Assembly: GCF_028473745.1 (NCBI RefSeq)
Contig: NZ_CP101137.1
Coordinates: 7,616,777 to 7,680,776, forward strand
From: Streptomyces sp. M92
GTDB lineage: Bacteria > Actinomycetota > Actinomycetes > Streptomycetales > Streptomycetaceae
Length of the DNA: 64,000 nt
Direction: 5' to 3'
The translations under genes and the position numbers were made by a program. This document shows positions 48,659-56,688 of the stretch, piece after piece; the stretch's first letter is position 1, and each line of letters begins with the position of its first letter. The notes beneath the pieces were generated by a model. The model searched no databases. It was given only the letters and a program-made list of their open reading frames with translations, and was not told the origin of the DNA.

Positions 48659-49096
48659 CTAGTCCCAGTTCTTCGGGGAGCGGCCGCGCTTGGTCTGCGA
48701 GCGCTGCTTCTTCTCGCGCAGCCGGCGTTCGTTGATGCCGCGCGGTATGCGGGTCGGCCTGCGGGGCTTGGGCGGAGGGGCGGTGGCCTCGGCGAGGAGG
48801 GCCGTGAGGCACACGGCGGCACTCTCGCGGTTGCGCCACTGGGAGCGGTGCTCGGAGGCGCGGACGGTGACGACGCCGTCGGTCAGGCGTCCGGCCAGCC
48901 GCTCCAGCGCGCGGCGCTTCCACACCTCGGGCAGCGCCTCGGTGCGCGCCAGGTCGAAACGGAGTTCCACCGCCGTGTCCGTGGTGTTGACGTGCTGCCC
49001 GCCCGGCCCGGAGGACCGCGAGAAACGCCAGACGAGCTCGGCCTCGGGAAGGGAGACGGAGCCGCGGATGACATGGGGACCGGACATGCCGTCCAT
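48659..49096 (-). CDS. arfB: Alternative ribosome-rescue factor ArfB (YaeJ/ICT1-like)
   Basis: 145 aa. Peptidyl-tRNA hydrolase that rescues stalled ribosomes. The catalytic GGQ is at 32-34 in SRSSGPGGQHVNTTDTAVEL, followed by the release-factor domain-3 pattern. The C-terminal tail is strongly basic (REKKQRSQTKRGRSPKNWD), the part that inserts in the empty mRNA channel. Length and tail distinguish it from full release factors, which have a codon-recognition domain. An ATG nine bases downstream (MSGPHVIRG) is also possible. Confidence 0.9.
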   Translation of the reverse strand: MDGMSGPHVIRGSVSLPEAELVWRFSRSSGPGGQHVNTTDTAVELRFDLARTEALPEVWKRRALERLAGRLTDGVVTVRASEHRSQWRNRESAAVCLTALLAEATAPPPKPRRPTRIPRGINERRLREKKQRSQTKRGRSPKNWD

Positions 49097-49254
49097 GTTC
49101 CCGTCCCCGTGCGGTCCACGTCATCCCATTATCCTCGGCCCCGGCCTCGGTAAAGAAAGTAAAGAGAGCTGGAACCTTGTGGACCCCTCTCGTCGTTCAT
49201 GGAGGTAGCTGTAGCTTTCTTGCCGTACGTAAACGAGGGAAGGGACTCCCAACA

Positions 49255-49830
49255 ATGGCTGTAAGCCTGTCCAAGGGTGGCAACGTCTCGCTCACCAAGG
49301 AGGCTCCGGGCCTGACCGAAGTCACCGTGGGCCTCGGCTGGGACGTCCGTACCACCACCGGCACCGACTTCGACCTCGACGCCTCCGCGATCGCGGTCAA
49401 CACGCAGGGCAAGGTCTACTCCGACGCCCACTTCGTCTTCTTCAACAACAAGCAGACGCCGGACAACACCATCGTCCACACCGGTGACAACCGCACCGGC
49501 GAGGGCGCCGGCGACGACGAGGCGATCAACGTCAACCTCGCCGCCCTCCCGGCCGACATCGACAAGATCGTCTTCCCGGTCTCGATCTACGACGCCGAGA
49601 ACCGCTCGCAGAACTTCGGCCAGGTGCGCAACGCCTACATCCGCATCATCAACCAGGCCGGCGGCGCCGAGATCGCCCGCTACGACCTGTCCGAGGACGC
49701 GGCCACCGAGACCGCCATGGTCTTCGGCGAGCTCTACCGCAACGGCGCCGAGTGGAAGTTCCGCGCCGTCGGCCAGGGCTACGCCTCGGGTCTGGTGGGC
49801 ATCGCCCAGGACTTCGGCGTGAACGTCTGA
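49255..49830 (+). CDS. terD: TerD-family stress protein
   Basis: 191 aa, standard TerD length. Calcium-binding tellurite/stress-type protein, cytosolic or membrane-associated. Blocks: VSLSKGGNVSLTKEAPGLTE, VTVGLGWDVRTTTGTDFDLD, FVFFNNKQTPDNTIVHTGDN and RTGEGAGDDEAINVNLAALP, with clustered acidic residues for metal. The ATG follows GGGAAGGGAC, a strong ribosome site. It is a stand-alone gene with a hairpin after its stop. Streptomycetes carry several terD paralogues; the stress it meets is not shown here. Confidence 0.95.
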   Translation: MAVSLSKGGNVSLTKEAPGLTEVTVGLGWDVRTTTGTDFDLDASAIAVNTQGKVYSDAHFVFFNNKQTPDNTIVHTGDNRTGEGAGDDEAINVNLAALPADIDKIVFPVSIYDAENRSQNFGQVRNAYIRIINQAGGAEIARYDLSEDAATETAMVFGELYRNGAEWKFRAVGQGYASGLVGIAQDFGVNV

Positions 49831-49855
49831 CGTTCGCCCGCGCGTTTCGCGGTAC

Positions 49856-49889
49856 GAAGGCCTCCCGGACGTCCGGCCGGGGGGCCTTC
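49856..49889 (+). terminator. terD terminator stem-loop
   Basis: GAAGGCCTCCCGG and CCGGGGGGCCTTC form an 11-13 base stem, about 26 bases after the terD stop and 33 bases before the end of the convergent senR gene. It could serve both genes. Confidence 0.65.
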
Positions 49890-49921
49890 GGCGTTCCCGG
49901 CACGGGTTTTCTGGCGAGCCG

Positions 49922-50602
49922 TCACGGCAGCAGGCGCTGTTCCTTCGCCACCGCGACGGCGCCCGCGCGGGTGTCGACGCCCAGCTTGTCGTAGATGCGG
50001 CGCAGGTGCGTCTTCACCGTCGCCTCGCTGATGAACAGGGCGCGGGCGATCTCCCGGTTGCCGAGGCCGGTGGCGAGCTGGGCCAGGATGTCGCGTTCGC
50101 GATCGGTGAGGGAGGGGCGCGGACTGCGCATGTTGGCCATGACCCGGCCGGCGACGGGACCGGACAGCGTCGTACGGCCCTGGGCGGCGGCGTGGATGGC
50201 GGCGAAGAGTTCCTCGGGTCGCTCGGCCTTCAGCAGGTAACCGGTCGCGCCGGCCTCGATGGCGCGGGTGATGTCGGCGTCGGTGTCGTACGTGGTCAGC
50301 ACCAGGACGTGCGGGACCCGGCCGGAGCCGGTCTGCGGGGTGGCGGTCGCGGGGGCGGCGGTGAGGCGGCGGGTGGTCTCCACGCCGTCGATGCCCGCGC
50401 CGAGTTGCAGGTCCATCAGCACCACGTCCGGCGTCAGCCGCGCCGCGAGCGCCAGCGCCTCCTCGCCGGTGCCCGCCTCGCCGACCACCTCGATGCCGGG
50501 GGCGCTGTCGAGCAGGGCGAGCAGTCCGGCCCGTACGACGACGTGGTCGTCGCAGACCAGGATGCGGACGGGGACGGGCCCGCCGTCTGCCGGGTGGGTC
50601 AT
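49922..50602 (-). CDS. senR: Response regulator SenR (NarL/LuxR type)
   Basis: 226 aa. Receiver domain with the acidic pocket in RILVCDDH (Asp18, Asp19) and phospho-acceptor Asp64 in DVVLMDLQLG, Thr near residue 103 (VLVLTTYDTD) and Lys in LLKAERPEELF; then a C-terminal LuxR helix-turn-helix (LTDRERDILAQLATGLGNRE, IARALFISEATVKTHLRRIY). The ATG overlaps the senS stop in the form ATGA, so the pair is translationally coupled. In the S. reticuli system SenR controls the redox genes hbpS and senSR; identity here rests on synteny with hbpS. Confidence 0.88.
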   Translation of the reverse strand: MTHPADGGPVPVRILVCDDHVVVRAGLLALLDSAPGIEVVGEAGTGEEALALAARLTPDVVLMDLQLGAGIDGVETTRRLTAAPATATPQTGSGRVPHVLVLTTYDTDADITRAIEAGATGYLLKAERPEELFAAIHAAAQGRTTLSGPVAGRVMANMRSPRPSLTDRERDILAQLATGLGNREIARALFISEATVKTHLRRIYDKLGVDTRAGAVAVAKEQRLLP

Positions 50603-51840
50603 CGGGGTGTCTCCTGCCGGTCGGCCGGGTCGGGGCGGGGCGCTTCCAGAGGTACGGCGGCGGACAGGACGGTGCCCTCGCCGGGCGCCGACTCCACGGT
50701 CAGGGTGCCGCCCAGCTGGCGCAGCCGGGCGCGCATCGCGGGCAGCCCGTGTCCGCGCACCCCGGCGGGGGCGTCGGGGAGTGCCACCGGGTCGAAGCCG
50801 TGGCCGTCGTCGGTGACGTCCAGGACGGCCTGGTCGTCGAGGAGGGTGAGGGTCAGGGCGGCGGCGCTGGCGCCCGCGTGTTCGCGGACGTTGGCCAGGG
50901 CGCCCTGGGCGATGCGCAGCAGGGCCGACTGGACGCGGTCGGGCAGCAGCGGGGACCGGCCGCCGTCGTCGACGTGGACGCGCACGGTGAGGTGGTCGCC
51001 GGACTCCCGCACGGCCAGGGCGCGCAGCGCCGCGTCCAGGCCGCCGCCGCGGGCGAGGTCGGCGGGGGCCAGGTCGTGGACGAAGCGGCGGGCCTCGGTG
51101 AGATTGTGCTCGGCGACGGAGGCGGCGCCCCGGACGTGGGTGCGGGCCTTGTCCGGGTCGGTCTCCCAGACCCGTTCGGCGGCCTGGAGCAGCATCCGCT
51201 GGCTGGACAGGCCCTGGGCGAGGGTGTCGTGGATCTCCATGGACAGCCGCTGCCGTTCGGCGAGGGTGCCCTCGCGGCGCTCGGAGGCGGCGAGTTCCCG
51301 GCGGGTGCGGATCAGGTCGTCGATCAGGGCCCGCTGCCGGGCCGCCTGCCGTTCGGTGTGCAGGAACACGGCGGCGGCGATCGCGGCGACGGCGGGCGGC
51401 GCGAGCAGCAGGTTCGGGTCGAAGCCCCCCGCGAGCCGGAGCTGCGCGGCGACGACGAACAGCGTCAGGACGGTGACCAGCACCAGCGCCGCCCGGGCCG
51501 GGAGGGTGCGCAGGCCGGTGTAGAAGAGGGGCACCGCGCACCAGGCGAAGCTGGGCGCGAGGACGACCAGCACCATCCACACCACGACCACCAGGCCCAG
51601 CCAGGCCAGGCGCCGCCCGGCGGGCCGGGTGACGGAGCCGGACGGCTCGGGGCCGGTCAGGGCGGGCCCGAGCAGGTGCAGCACCGCGAGGGTGAGGGAG
51701 AGGGCGAAGATCCACGGGGTGCGGGGCTCGCCGGGGTGGCGCAGCAGGAAGCGGGCGAGGGCGCCGCCGAGCAGGAGGAAGAACGCCGCGTGCATCACGG
51801 CGCCGAGCCACCGGCTGTCCGGGGCGTACGGCTTCGGCAT
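50599..51840 (-). CDS. senS: Sensor histidine kinase SenS
   Basis: 413 aa. Five hydrophobic helices in the first 165 residues (AVMHAAFFLLLGGALARFLL; IFALSLTLAVLHLLGPAL; LAWLGLVVVVWMVLVVLAP; AALVLVTVLTLFVVAAQLRL; LLLAPPAVAAIAAAVFL), then the NarL-type H-box ERQRLSMEIHDTLAQGLSSQ with phospho-His204, and the ATPase domain (LDVTDDGHGFDPVALPDAPA; GHGLPAMRARLRQLGGTLTV). The ATG at 51840 follows GGAAGGAGG. The gene is divergent from hbpS, whose secreted product is thought to interact with the sensor. Confidence 0.9.
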   Translation of the reverse strand: MPKPYAPDSRWLGAVMHAAFFLLLGGALARFLLRHPGEPRTPWIFALSLTLAVLHLLGPALTGPEPSGSVTRPAGRRLAWLGLVVVVWMVLVVLAPSFAWCAVPLFYTGLRTLPARAALVLVTVLTLFVVAAQLRLAGGFDPNLLLAPPAVAAIAAAVFLHTERQAARQRALIDDLIRTRRELAASERREGTLAERQRLSMEIHDTLAQGLSSQRMLLQAAERVWETDPDKARTHVRGAASVAEHNLTEARRFVHDLAPADLARGGGLDAALRALAVRESGDHLTVRVHVDDGGRSPLLPDRVQSALLRIAQGALANVREHAGASAAALTLTLLDDQAVLDVTDDGHGFDPVALPDAPAGVRGHGLPAMRARLRQLGGTLTVESAPGEGTVLSAAVPLEAPRPDPADRQETPR

Positions 51841-52091
51841 CCGGCGCCCACCTCCTTCCGTCCGCGGCCGCGCCCGCCCCTCCTCTCCAACCTGCCGCAG
51901 GAGGACGCTGAGCTGCGCGAACACTCCCATGATGACCCTTCGGGACGGCCCGCGGGTCAGCCGATCGGACGACCCCGCCGTCGCCCGATCCGTCCGCGAC
52001 CGGCAGCCGGAACGGCGACCGCGCACCCCCGGGACCGGACGGAGGGTGGAGAGCAGACGGAAGCCCGCCCCCTTTCGAGGAGCAGACACCC

Positions 52092-52679
52092 ATGAAGAAG
52101 ACGCCCATCAAGAAGGCCCTCTCCCGCCGCGCCCGCATCGCCACCGGCGGCGCCGTTCTCGCCGCGGTCGCCGCCGGCACCTTCGGCACCGTGGCGGCGA
52201 ACGCCTCCGCCCCCGCTGCGGCCCAGGGCTCCGCGGTGGCCGCCGCCCCCGCCGCGGCCGAGGCCGGCAAGCGCGACACCACCACCTCCACACACCTGAC
52301 GATCGACGCCGCGACCGAGGCCGCGCAGGCGGCGCTGAAGGCCGCGAAGAAGGAGGGCCAGCGGATCACGGTCGCCGTCGTCGACCGCAACGGCAACACG
52401 ATCCTCACCATGCGCGGTGACGGCGCCGGTCCGCAGTCCTACGAGTCGGCCGTGAAGAAGGCGTTCACCGCCGTCGCCTGGAACGCCCCGACGACGGAGC
52501 TGGCGGGCCGTCTGGAGAACGCACCGAACCTGAAGGACATCCCCGGCACCCTGTTCCTGGGCGGCGGCGTCCCGGTCACGTCGGGCAAGGCGCCGATCGC
52601 CGGCATCGGTGTGGCGGGCGCGCCGTCCGGCACCCTGGACGAGAAGTTCGCGCAGGCGGGCGCGGAGGCGATCGACTAG
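52092..52679 (+). CDS. hbpS: Secreted heme-binding redox sensor HbpS
   Basis: 195 aa. The signal region has basic residues (KKTPIKKALSRRARIATGGA) and an ANASA cleavage site. The mature part is the GlcG/HbpS-type heme-degrading family (PF03928): TIDAATEAAQAALKAAKKEG, ITVAVVDRNGNTILTMRGDG, YESAVKKAFTAVAWN and FLGGGVPVTSGKAPIAGIGV. In S. reticuli HbpS binds heme, senses redox stress and modulates the SenS kinase; here the gene is divergent from senS across 250 bases, the same arrangement. GAGGAG precedes the ATG at good distance. Confidence 0.92.
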   Translation: MKKTPIKKALSRRARIATGGAVLAAVAAGTFGTVAANASAPAAAQGSAVAAAPAAAEAGKRDTTTSTHLTIDAATEAAQAALKAAKKEGQRITVAVVDRNGNTILTMRGDGAGPQSYESAVKKAFTAVAWNAPTTELAGRLENAPNLKDIPGTLFLGGGVPVTSGKAPIAGIGVAGAPSGTLDEKFAQAGAEAID

Positions 52680-52738
52680 AGCCCGGGTCGCCTCCCGGCG
52701 GTCCCCACAGCCGGTCCCAACGGGCGGCCCCAACGGGC

Positions 52739-52752
52739 GTTTCACGTGAAAC
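52739..52752. promoter_or_regulatory. parS-like ParB-binding site
   Basis: A perfect 14-base palindrome GTTTCACGTGAAAC, identical to the core of the bacterial parS consensus (TGTTTCACGTGAAACA); the outer bases are C and G instead of T and A. It lies 19 bases upstream of the aminopeptidase start. Streptomycetes have many parS sites around oriC; this one is 14 of 14 in the core. Confidence 0.85.
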
Positions 52753-52770
52753 GCCCCATAGGATCACGAC

Positions 52771-54177
52771 GTGCGCACCACCCCCCGTCTGCTCGTAGCC
52801 GCCGCCACCGCCACCGCCCTCGCGGCGTGCAGCGGTGGCGGCGCGGTCGACGGCGCTCCAGGCGGCTCGGGCGTGCGCGACCCGTACTTCCCCAAGGCGG
52901 GCAACGGCGGCTACGACATCGGGCACTACGACCTGACTCTGGCCTACGACCCCGACGACCGGCACCTCACCGGAACGGCGGCGATCACCGCCCGCGCGAC
53001 CCAGGACCTGTCGGCCTTCAACCTGGACCTCAAGGGCCTGGACGTCGAGGAGGTCACCGTCGAGGGCCGGGACGCCCGTTTCAACCGGGCCGGTCAGGAG
53101 CTGACCGTCCGCCCGGCCGACGAGCTGGCCGACGGGGAGACCTTCCGCGTCACCGTCCGCTACTCCGGCGAACCGGTGACCATCACCGACCCCGACGACT
53201 CGGAGGAGGGCTGGCTGCCCACCGCCGACGGCGCGGTCGGGCTGGGTCAGCCGACGGGGTCGATGGCCTGGTTCCCCGGCAGCCACCACCCCTCCGACAA
53301 GGCGACGTACGACCTGAGGGTGACCGTGCCCGAAGGACTCGGTGCCGTGTCCAACGGCGAGTTGACGGGCGAGTCGACCCACGGCGGCCGTACGACGTCC
53401 ACCTGGCACGTCGGAGAGCCGATGGCGAGCCACGTCGTGACGGTCGCCGTCGGCGAATGGGAGACGGAACGCTTCACCACCGACGCCGGGCTGCCGGTCC
53501 ACACGGCCGTCGATCCGCGGCAGGCCGGGGCGAGCCGCGAGGTGCTGGGGCGGATTCCCGAGGTCATGGAGTGGGCCGTGGAGAACTTCGGCCCGTATCC
53601 CTTCTCCTCCACCGGTGCGATCGTCGACCGCGTGGCGGACGCCGGGTACGCCCTGGAGACGCAGAACCGGCCGTACTTCCCCGGCGCCCCCGACACCGTC
53701 CTGCTCGTCCACGAGCTCGCGCACCAGTGGTACGGCAACTCCGTCAGCCCTGAGACCTGGCGCGACATGTGGCTCAACGAGGGCTTCGCCACCTACGCCG
53801 AGTGGCTGTGGCAGGAGGACCAGGGCGGCGACACCGCCCAGGAGACCTTCGACGCGCTCTACGACGGGACCTACTACGACGACGCGGACGCGAACGCCTC
53901 GATCTGGGCGTTCCCGCCCGCCGAGCCGCCCGACGCGGAGCACATCTCGGCGAGCCCGGTCTACCAGCGCGGCGCGATGGTCCTGCACAAGATCCGCCAG
54001 GCGGTCGGCGACGAGGCGTTCCCGGGCCTCCTGCGGGGCTGGGCCGCCGAGCACCGCCACGGCAACGCGGCCACCGAGGACTTCACCGCCTACGTGGAGA
54101 AGTCGGCGCCCGACGAGGACTTCACGGCGATCTGGGAGGACTGGCTGTACGGGGACGGCAGGCCGGACAGCCCGTGA
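52771..54177 (+). CDS. M1-family zinc aminopeptidase, lipoprotein
   Basis: 468 aa, shorter than the classic 850-aa aminopeptidase N, so the C-terminal domain is reduced. GTG start, signal and lipobox LAAC (Cys20) put it outside the cell membrane. Metal site: His314-Glu315-Leu-Ala-His318 in LLVHELAHQWYG, third ligand Glu337 in LNEGFATYAEW (HEXXH-18-E). The exopeptidase motif GxMEN appears here as ALETQNRP, so the usual Met-Glu is changed. YQRGAMVLHKIRQAVGDEAF supplies the catalytic Tyr. It is followed by a convergent Nudix fusion. Confidence 0.88.
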   Translation: MRTTPRLLVAAATATALAACSGGGAVDGAPGGSGVRDPYFPKAGNGGYDIGHYDLTLAYDPDDRHLTGTAAITARATQDLSAFNLDLKGLDVEEVTVEGRDARFNRAGQELTVRPADELADGETFRVTVRYSGEPVTITDPDDSEEGWLPTADGAVGLGQPTGSMAWFPGSHHPSDKATYDLRVTVPEGLGAVSNGELTGESTHGGRTTSTWHVGEPMASHVVTVAVGEWETERFTTDAGLPVHTAVDPRQAGASREVLGRIPEVMEWAVENFGPYPFSSTGAIVDRVADAGYALETQNRPYFPGAPDTVLLVHELAHQWYGNSVSPETWRDMWLNEGFATYAEWLWQEDQGGDTAQETFDALYDGTYYDDADANASIWAFPPAEPPDAEHISASPVYQRGAMVLHKIRQAVGDEAFPGLLRGWAAEHRHGNAATEDFTAYVEKSAPDEDFTAIWEDWLYGDGRPDSP

Positions 54178-54201
54178 GCGGCCGGCTCCGTCCCTCCCGC
54201 C

Positions 54202-55191
54202 TCACTCCCCCGGCGCCTCGGACGCCTCGGGTGCCTCGAACGCGTCGAGCAGCCGGGCCAGGTCCGGGGGCCAGAGCGGGTCGGGGGAGTCGGCGAGTTC
54301 CTCGCGGGTCCACCACCTCCAGGTGAGAATGCCGTCCTGGGCGTGGGAGGCGGCGAGGTGCGGGCCGGTGGGTTCGCGGCGGGGCCCGCGGGTGACGTAG
54401 ATGTGCTCGTACTGGCGGACGGGGCCGACGCTCGGGTGGGTGAAGTCGTGTTCCCAGGTGCACAGCAGCGGGCCGGGCTCCAGGTCGGTCCAGCCGGTCT
54501 CCTCGCGCACCTCGCGCAGGGCGCCCTCGCGGGGGCTCTCGTCCGCCTCCAGGCCGCCGCCGGGCATCGCCCAGTACACGCCGACCTCGGTGTTGTCGTA
54601 GCGGAAGAGGAAGACCGCTCCCTGGGGGTCGAGCACGGCGAACCGGGCGGCGCGGCGCGGGGTGCGCGGCCGGTCGCTGTCCAGCGGGCGGCGCAGCACC
54701 GTGCAGGGCCGGCCGAGGGCGTGGTCCCGGCGGTGGTCCACGGCCGTGTAGCCGAGGGCGTTCCAGAAGGCGAGGCCCCCGGTGTTGGAGTCGAGGACGG
54801 CGAGGCGCACCGCGGTGCGGCCCGCGGCGCGCAAGCGGTCCTCGACGAGGTTCGCGAGCCGGCGGCCGTGCCCCTGCCCCCACAGGTCGGCGTCGATCAT
54901 CAGCAGCCCGATCCAGGGGTCCGGGTCGGCCGGGTCGGGGTGCCGGGCGAGGGTGACCGCGACGCCGACCAGCCGGCCCGCGTCCCGGGCGAGCAGCGCC
55001 TCGGCGCCCGGCCGCGCCAACTCGTCGGCCAGCGCCGCCGCCACCTGCTCCGGACGGATGTCGTCCGGGTCGGGGAAGTCGCCGCCGAGCGCGTGGAAAG
55101 CGTGGTTGGAGGCGTAGAGGGCGGTGAGTTCGGTGAGGAGGGGGCCGGGGATGTCCCGGTCGGGGGTGAGGGGGAGCGGGGTGATGATCAC
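54202..55191 (-). CDS. GNAT acetyltransferase-Nudix hydrolase fusion
   Basis: 329 aa. N-terminal half: GNAT fold with LLARDAGRLVGVAVTLARHP and the acetyl-CoA loop ADLWGQGHGRRLANLVEDRL, then AVLDSNTGGLAFWNALGYTA. C-terminal half (about 180-310): Nudix fold with an intact box GGGLEADESPREGALREVREE (the box runs on to TGW). I start it at the GTG at 55191 (MIITPLPLTPDRDIPG). The joint activity suggests coupled modification and hydrolysis of a nucleotide-linked or CoA-type substrate, but no partner gene helps. Confidence 0.85.
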   Translation of the reverse strand: MIITPLPLTPDRDIPGPLLTELTALYASNHAFHALGGDFPDPDDIRPEQVAAALADELARPGAEALLARDAGRLVGVAVTLARHPDPADPDPWIGLLMIDADLWGQGHGRRLANLVEDRLRAAGRTAVRLAVLDSNTGGLAFWNALGYTAVDHRRDHALGRPCTVLRRPLDSDRPRTPRRAARFAVLDPQGAVFLFRYDNTEVGVYWAMPGGGLEADESPREGALREVREETGWTDLEPGPLLCTWEHDFTHPSVGPVRQYEHIYVTRGPRREPTGPHLAASHAQDGILTWRWWTREELADSPDPLWPPDLARLLDAFEAPEASEAPGE

Positions 55192-55275
55192 GCCGGGCAA
55201 CCTATCCGACGCCCCCGGCGCCCGCGGGGGCCCGCGACGGCGCGCCCGGTCCGCCGCCGTGACACCATCTCCTGC

Positions 55276-55776
55276 GTGCTCGACATCGGCTACGCCCTCT
55301 CCACCCGCTTCCCGGACCCGCCGCAGACGGACTACCGCCGCGCGGACGTCCGTGCCCTGCGGCACGACCTGTTCTGCGGGGACGTGTACCTCGCCGACAC
55401 CAAGGCGGACCGGGAGTTGTCCACAGCCTGGGGATGGGTGCCGGTGCTCGACTTCGCGTGGGCGCTGTGCGACATCGTGGAGCGCGTCGACCGGGACCCG
55501 GCGGGCTCCCGGGCCGCCCGGCCGCAGCGTGCGGAGCTGGACTTCACCGAGTCCTCCGACCGCCTGCTCTTCGAGCGCCGCTTCGGCTGGGTCGACATCG
55601 AGGCGGAGTGGGTGCCGGCGGACGAGCCCCCGCTGTCCTTCTCCCACGCCGAACTGCGCCGGGAGGCCCGGGACTTCCTGCACGACCTGATCGCCGACCT
55701 CACCGACATGCACGAGGACCTGGCGGACAACCCGGCGATCTGGACGCTCCAGGCCCGCTTCCCGCGCGTCTCCTGA
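55276..55776 (+). CDS. Conserved-looking soluble protein, unknown function
   Basis: 166 aa from GTG. Mixed alpha-beta chain with no signal peptide: LDIGYALSTRFPDPPQTDYR, DLFCGDVYLADTKADRELST, WGWVPVLDFAWALCDIVERV and FGWVDIEAEWVPADEPPLSF, ending in a helix (REARDFLHDLIADLTDMHED). The periodic Trp and Asp residues resemble small immunity-like or DUF-type proteins in streptomycetes, but I cannot name the family. It is divergent from the Nudix fusion and convergent with the pentapeptide gene. Confidence 0.72.
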   Translation: MLDIGYALSTRFPDPPQTDYRRADVRALRHDLFCGDVYLADTKADRELSTAWGWVPVLDFAWALCDIVERVDRDPAGSRAARPQRAELDFTESSDRLLFERRFGWVDIEAEWVPADEPPLSFSHAELRREARDFLHDLIADLTDMHEDLADNPAIWTLQARFPRVS

Positions 55777-55806
55777 GCGTCCCGGCCGCACTGCTCCCAG
55801 GCCGGA

Positions 55807-56523
55807 CTACTCCTCCGCCAGTACCCGCACCCCCAGCTCCGCCGCCAGGACCGGCGCCAGGTCCAGCAGCTGGGCCGGGCTGATCACCGCGCCGGAGAGG
55901 CGGTCCACGCCCCGGGCGATCTCCAGCGGGGCGGCGCCGCGCAGGTCGACGTCCGTGAGGGACGCCGCGCTGAAGTCCGCCTCCTTCAGGGCGCAGTCCA
56001 CGAACGCGACCCGCTCCAGGCGGGCGCCCCCGAAGTCCGGCTCGACGAGGACGCAGCCCTCGAAGACCACGTCCTTGAGCCGGGACCGGCGCAGATTCAG
56101 GTAGTCGATCTTGCCGCCGCGGACCAGGACCCGTTCCAGCACGGCGCCGTGCAGCTGGGTGCCGCCCAGACGGGCGTCGTGCAGCTCGACGTCGCGCAGG
56201 GTGGCCTCGGCCAGATTCGTCCCGACGCCCCGGACGCCGTCGAGGACGGAGTCGAGCAGCCGGGCGCGGGGCATCGACGTCTCGTCCAGCGCGCAGCCCG
56301 TCAGCGAGCAGTCCATGAAGCGGGCGCCCGCGCCGTCCTGGCCCGCGAAGTCCGCCTCGCGGAACTCCAGCCCGTCGTAGTCCCCGTCCGGTGCCAGCCC
56401 GCCGCCGTCGTACGGCTCCAGGGGCGGCAGCCGCAGCTCGGGGCGGCGGGCCGCCCGCACCTTCGCCGTACCCGGCCCCGCACCCGCACCCGCACCGCCA
56501 CCGCCCGCCGCTCTCCTCACCAT
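55807..56523 (-). CDS. Pentapeptide-repeat protein
   Basis: 238 aa. From residue 50 the chain follows the A(D/N)LXX repeat: EFREADFAGQDGAGARFMDC, SLTGCALDETSMPRARLLDS, NLAEATLRDVELHDARLGGT, NLRRSRLKDVVFEGCVLVEP, RLERVAFVDCALKEADFSAA. This predicts a right-handed quadrilateral beta-helix. Some such proteins mimic DNA and protect gyrase, but nothing specific shows that here. The N-terminal 45 residues are Ala/Gly-rich. The ATG at 56523 is chosen; another ATG 15 bases upstream is also open. Confidence 0.85.
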   Translation of the reverse strand: MVRRAAGGGGAGAGAGPGTAKVRAARRPELRLPPLEPYDGGGLAPDGDYDGLEFREADFAGQDGAGARFMDCSLTGCALDETSMPRARLLDSVLDGVRGVGTNLAEATLRDVELHDARLGGTQLHGAVLERVLVRGGKIDYLNLRRSRLKDVVFEGCVLVEPDFGGARLERVAFVDCALKEADFSAASLTDVDLRGAAPLEIARGVDRLSGAVISPAQLLDLAPVLAAELGVRVLAEE

Positions 56524-56688
56524 GCCCCCATGCTGCACCCCGCCACTGACAACCGACCCGGCCGTCCGCCCCGGCCGACCGCCCCGGCCCGCGCGGACGC
56601 CCGCATGTCACATTCGGCGCCCCCGGCGGCGTCGTACTCACGGACAGGCACCACGCAGGCGTCCCCGACCCGAGGGAGAACCACAGCC

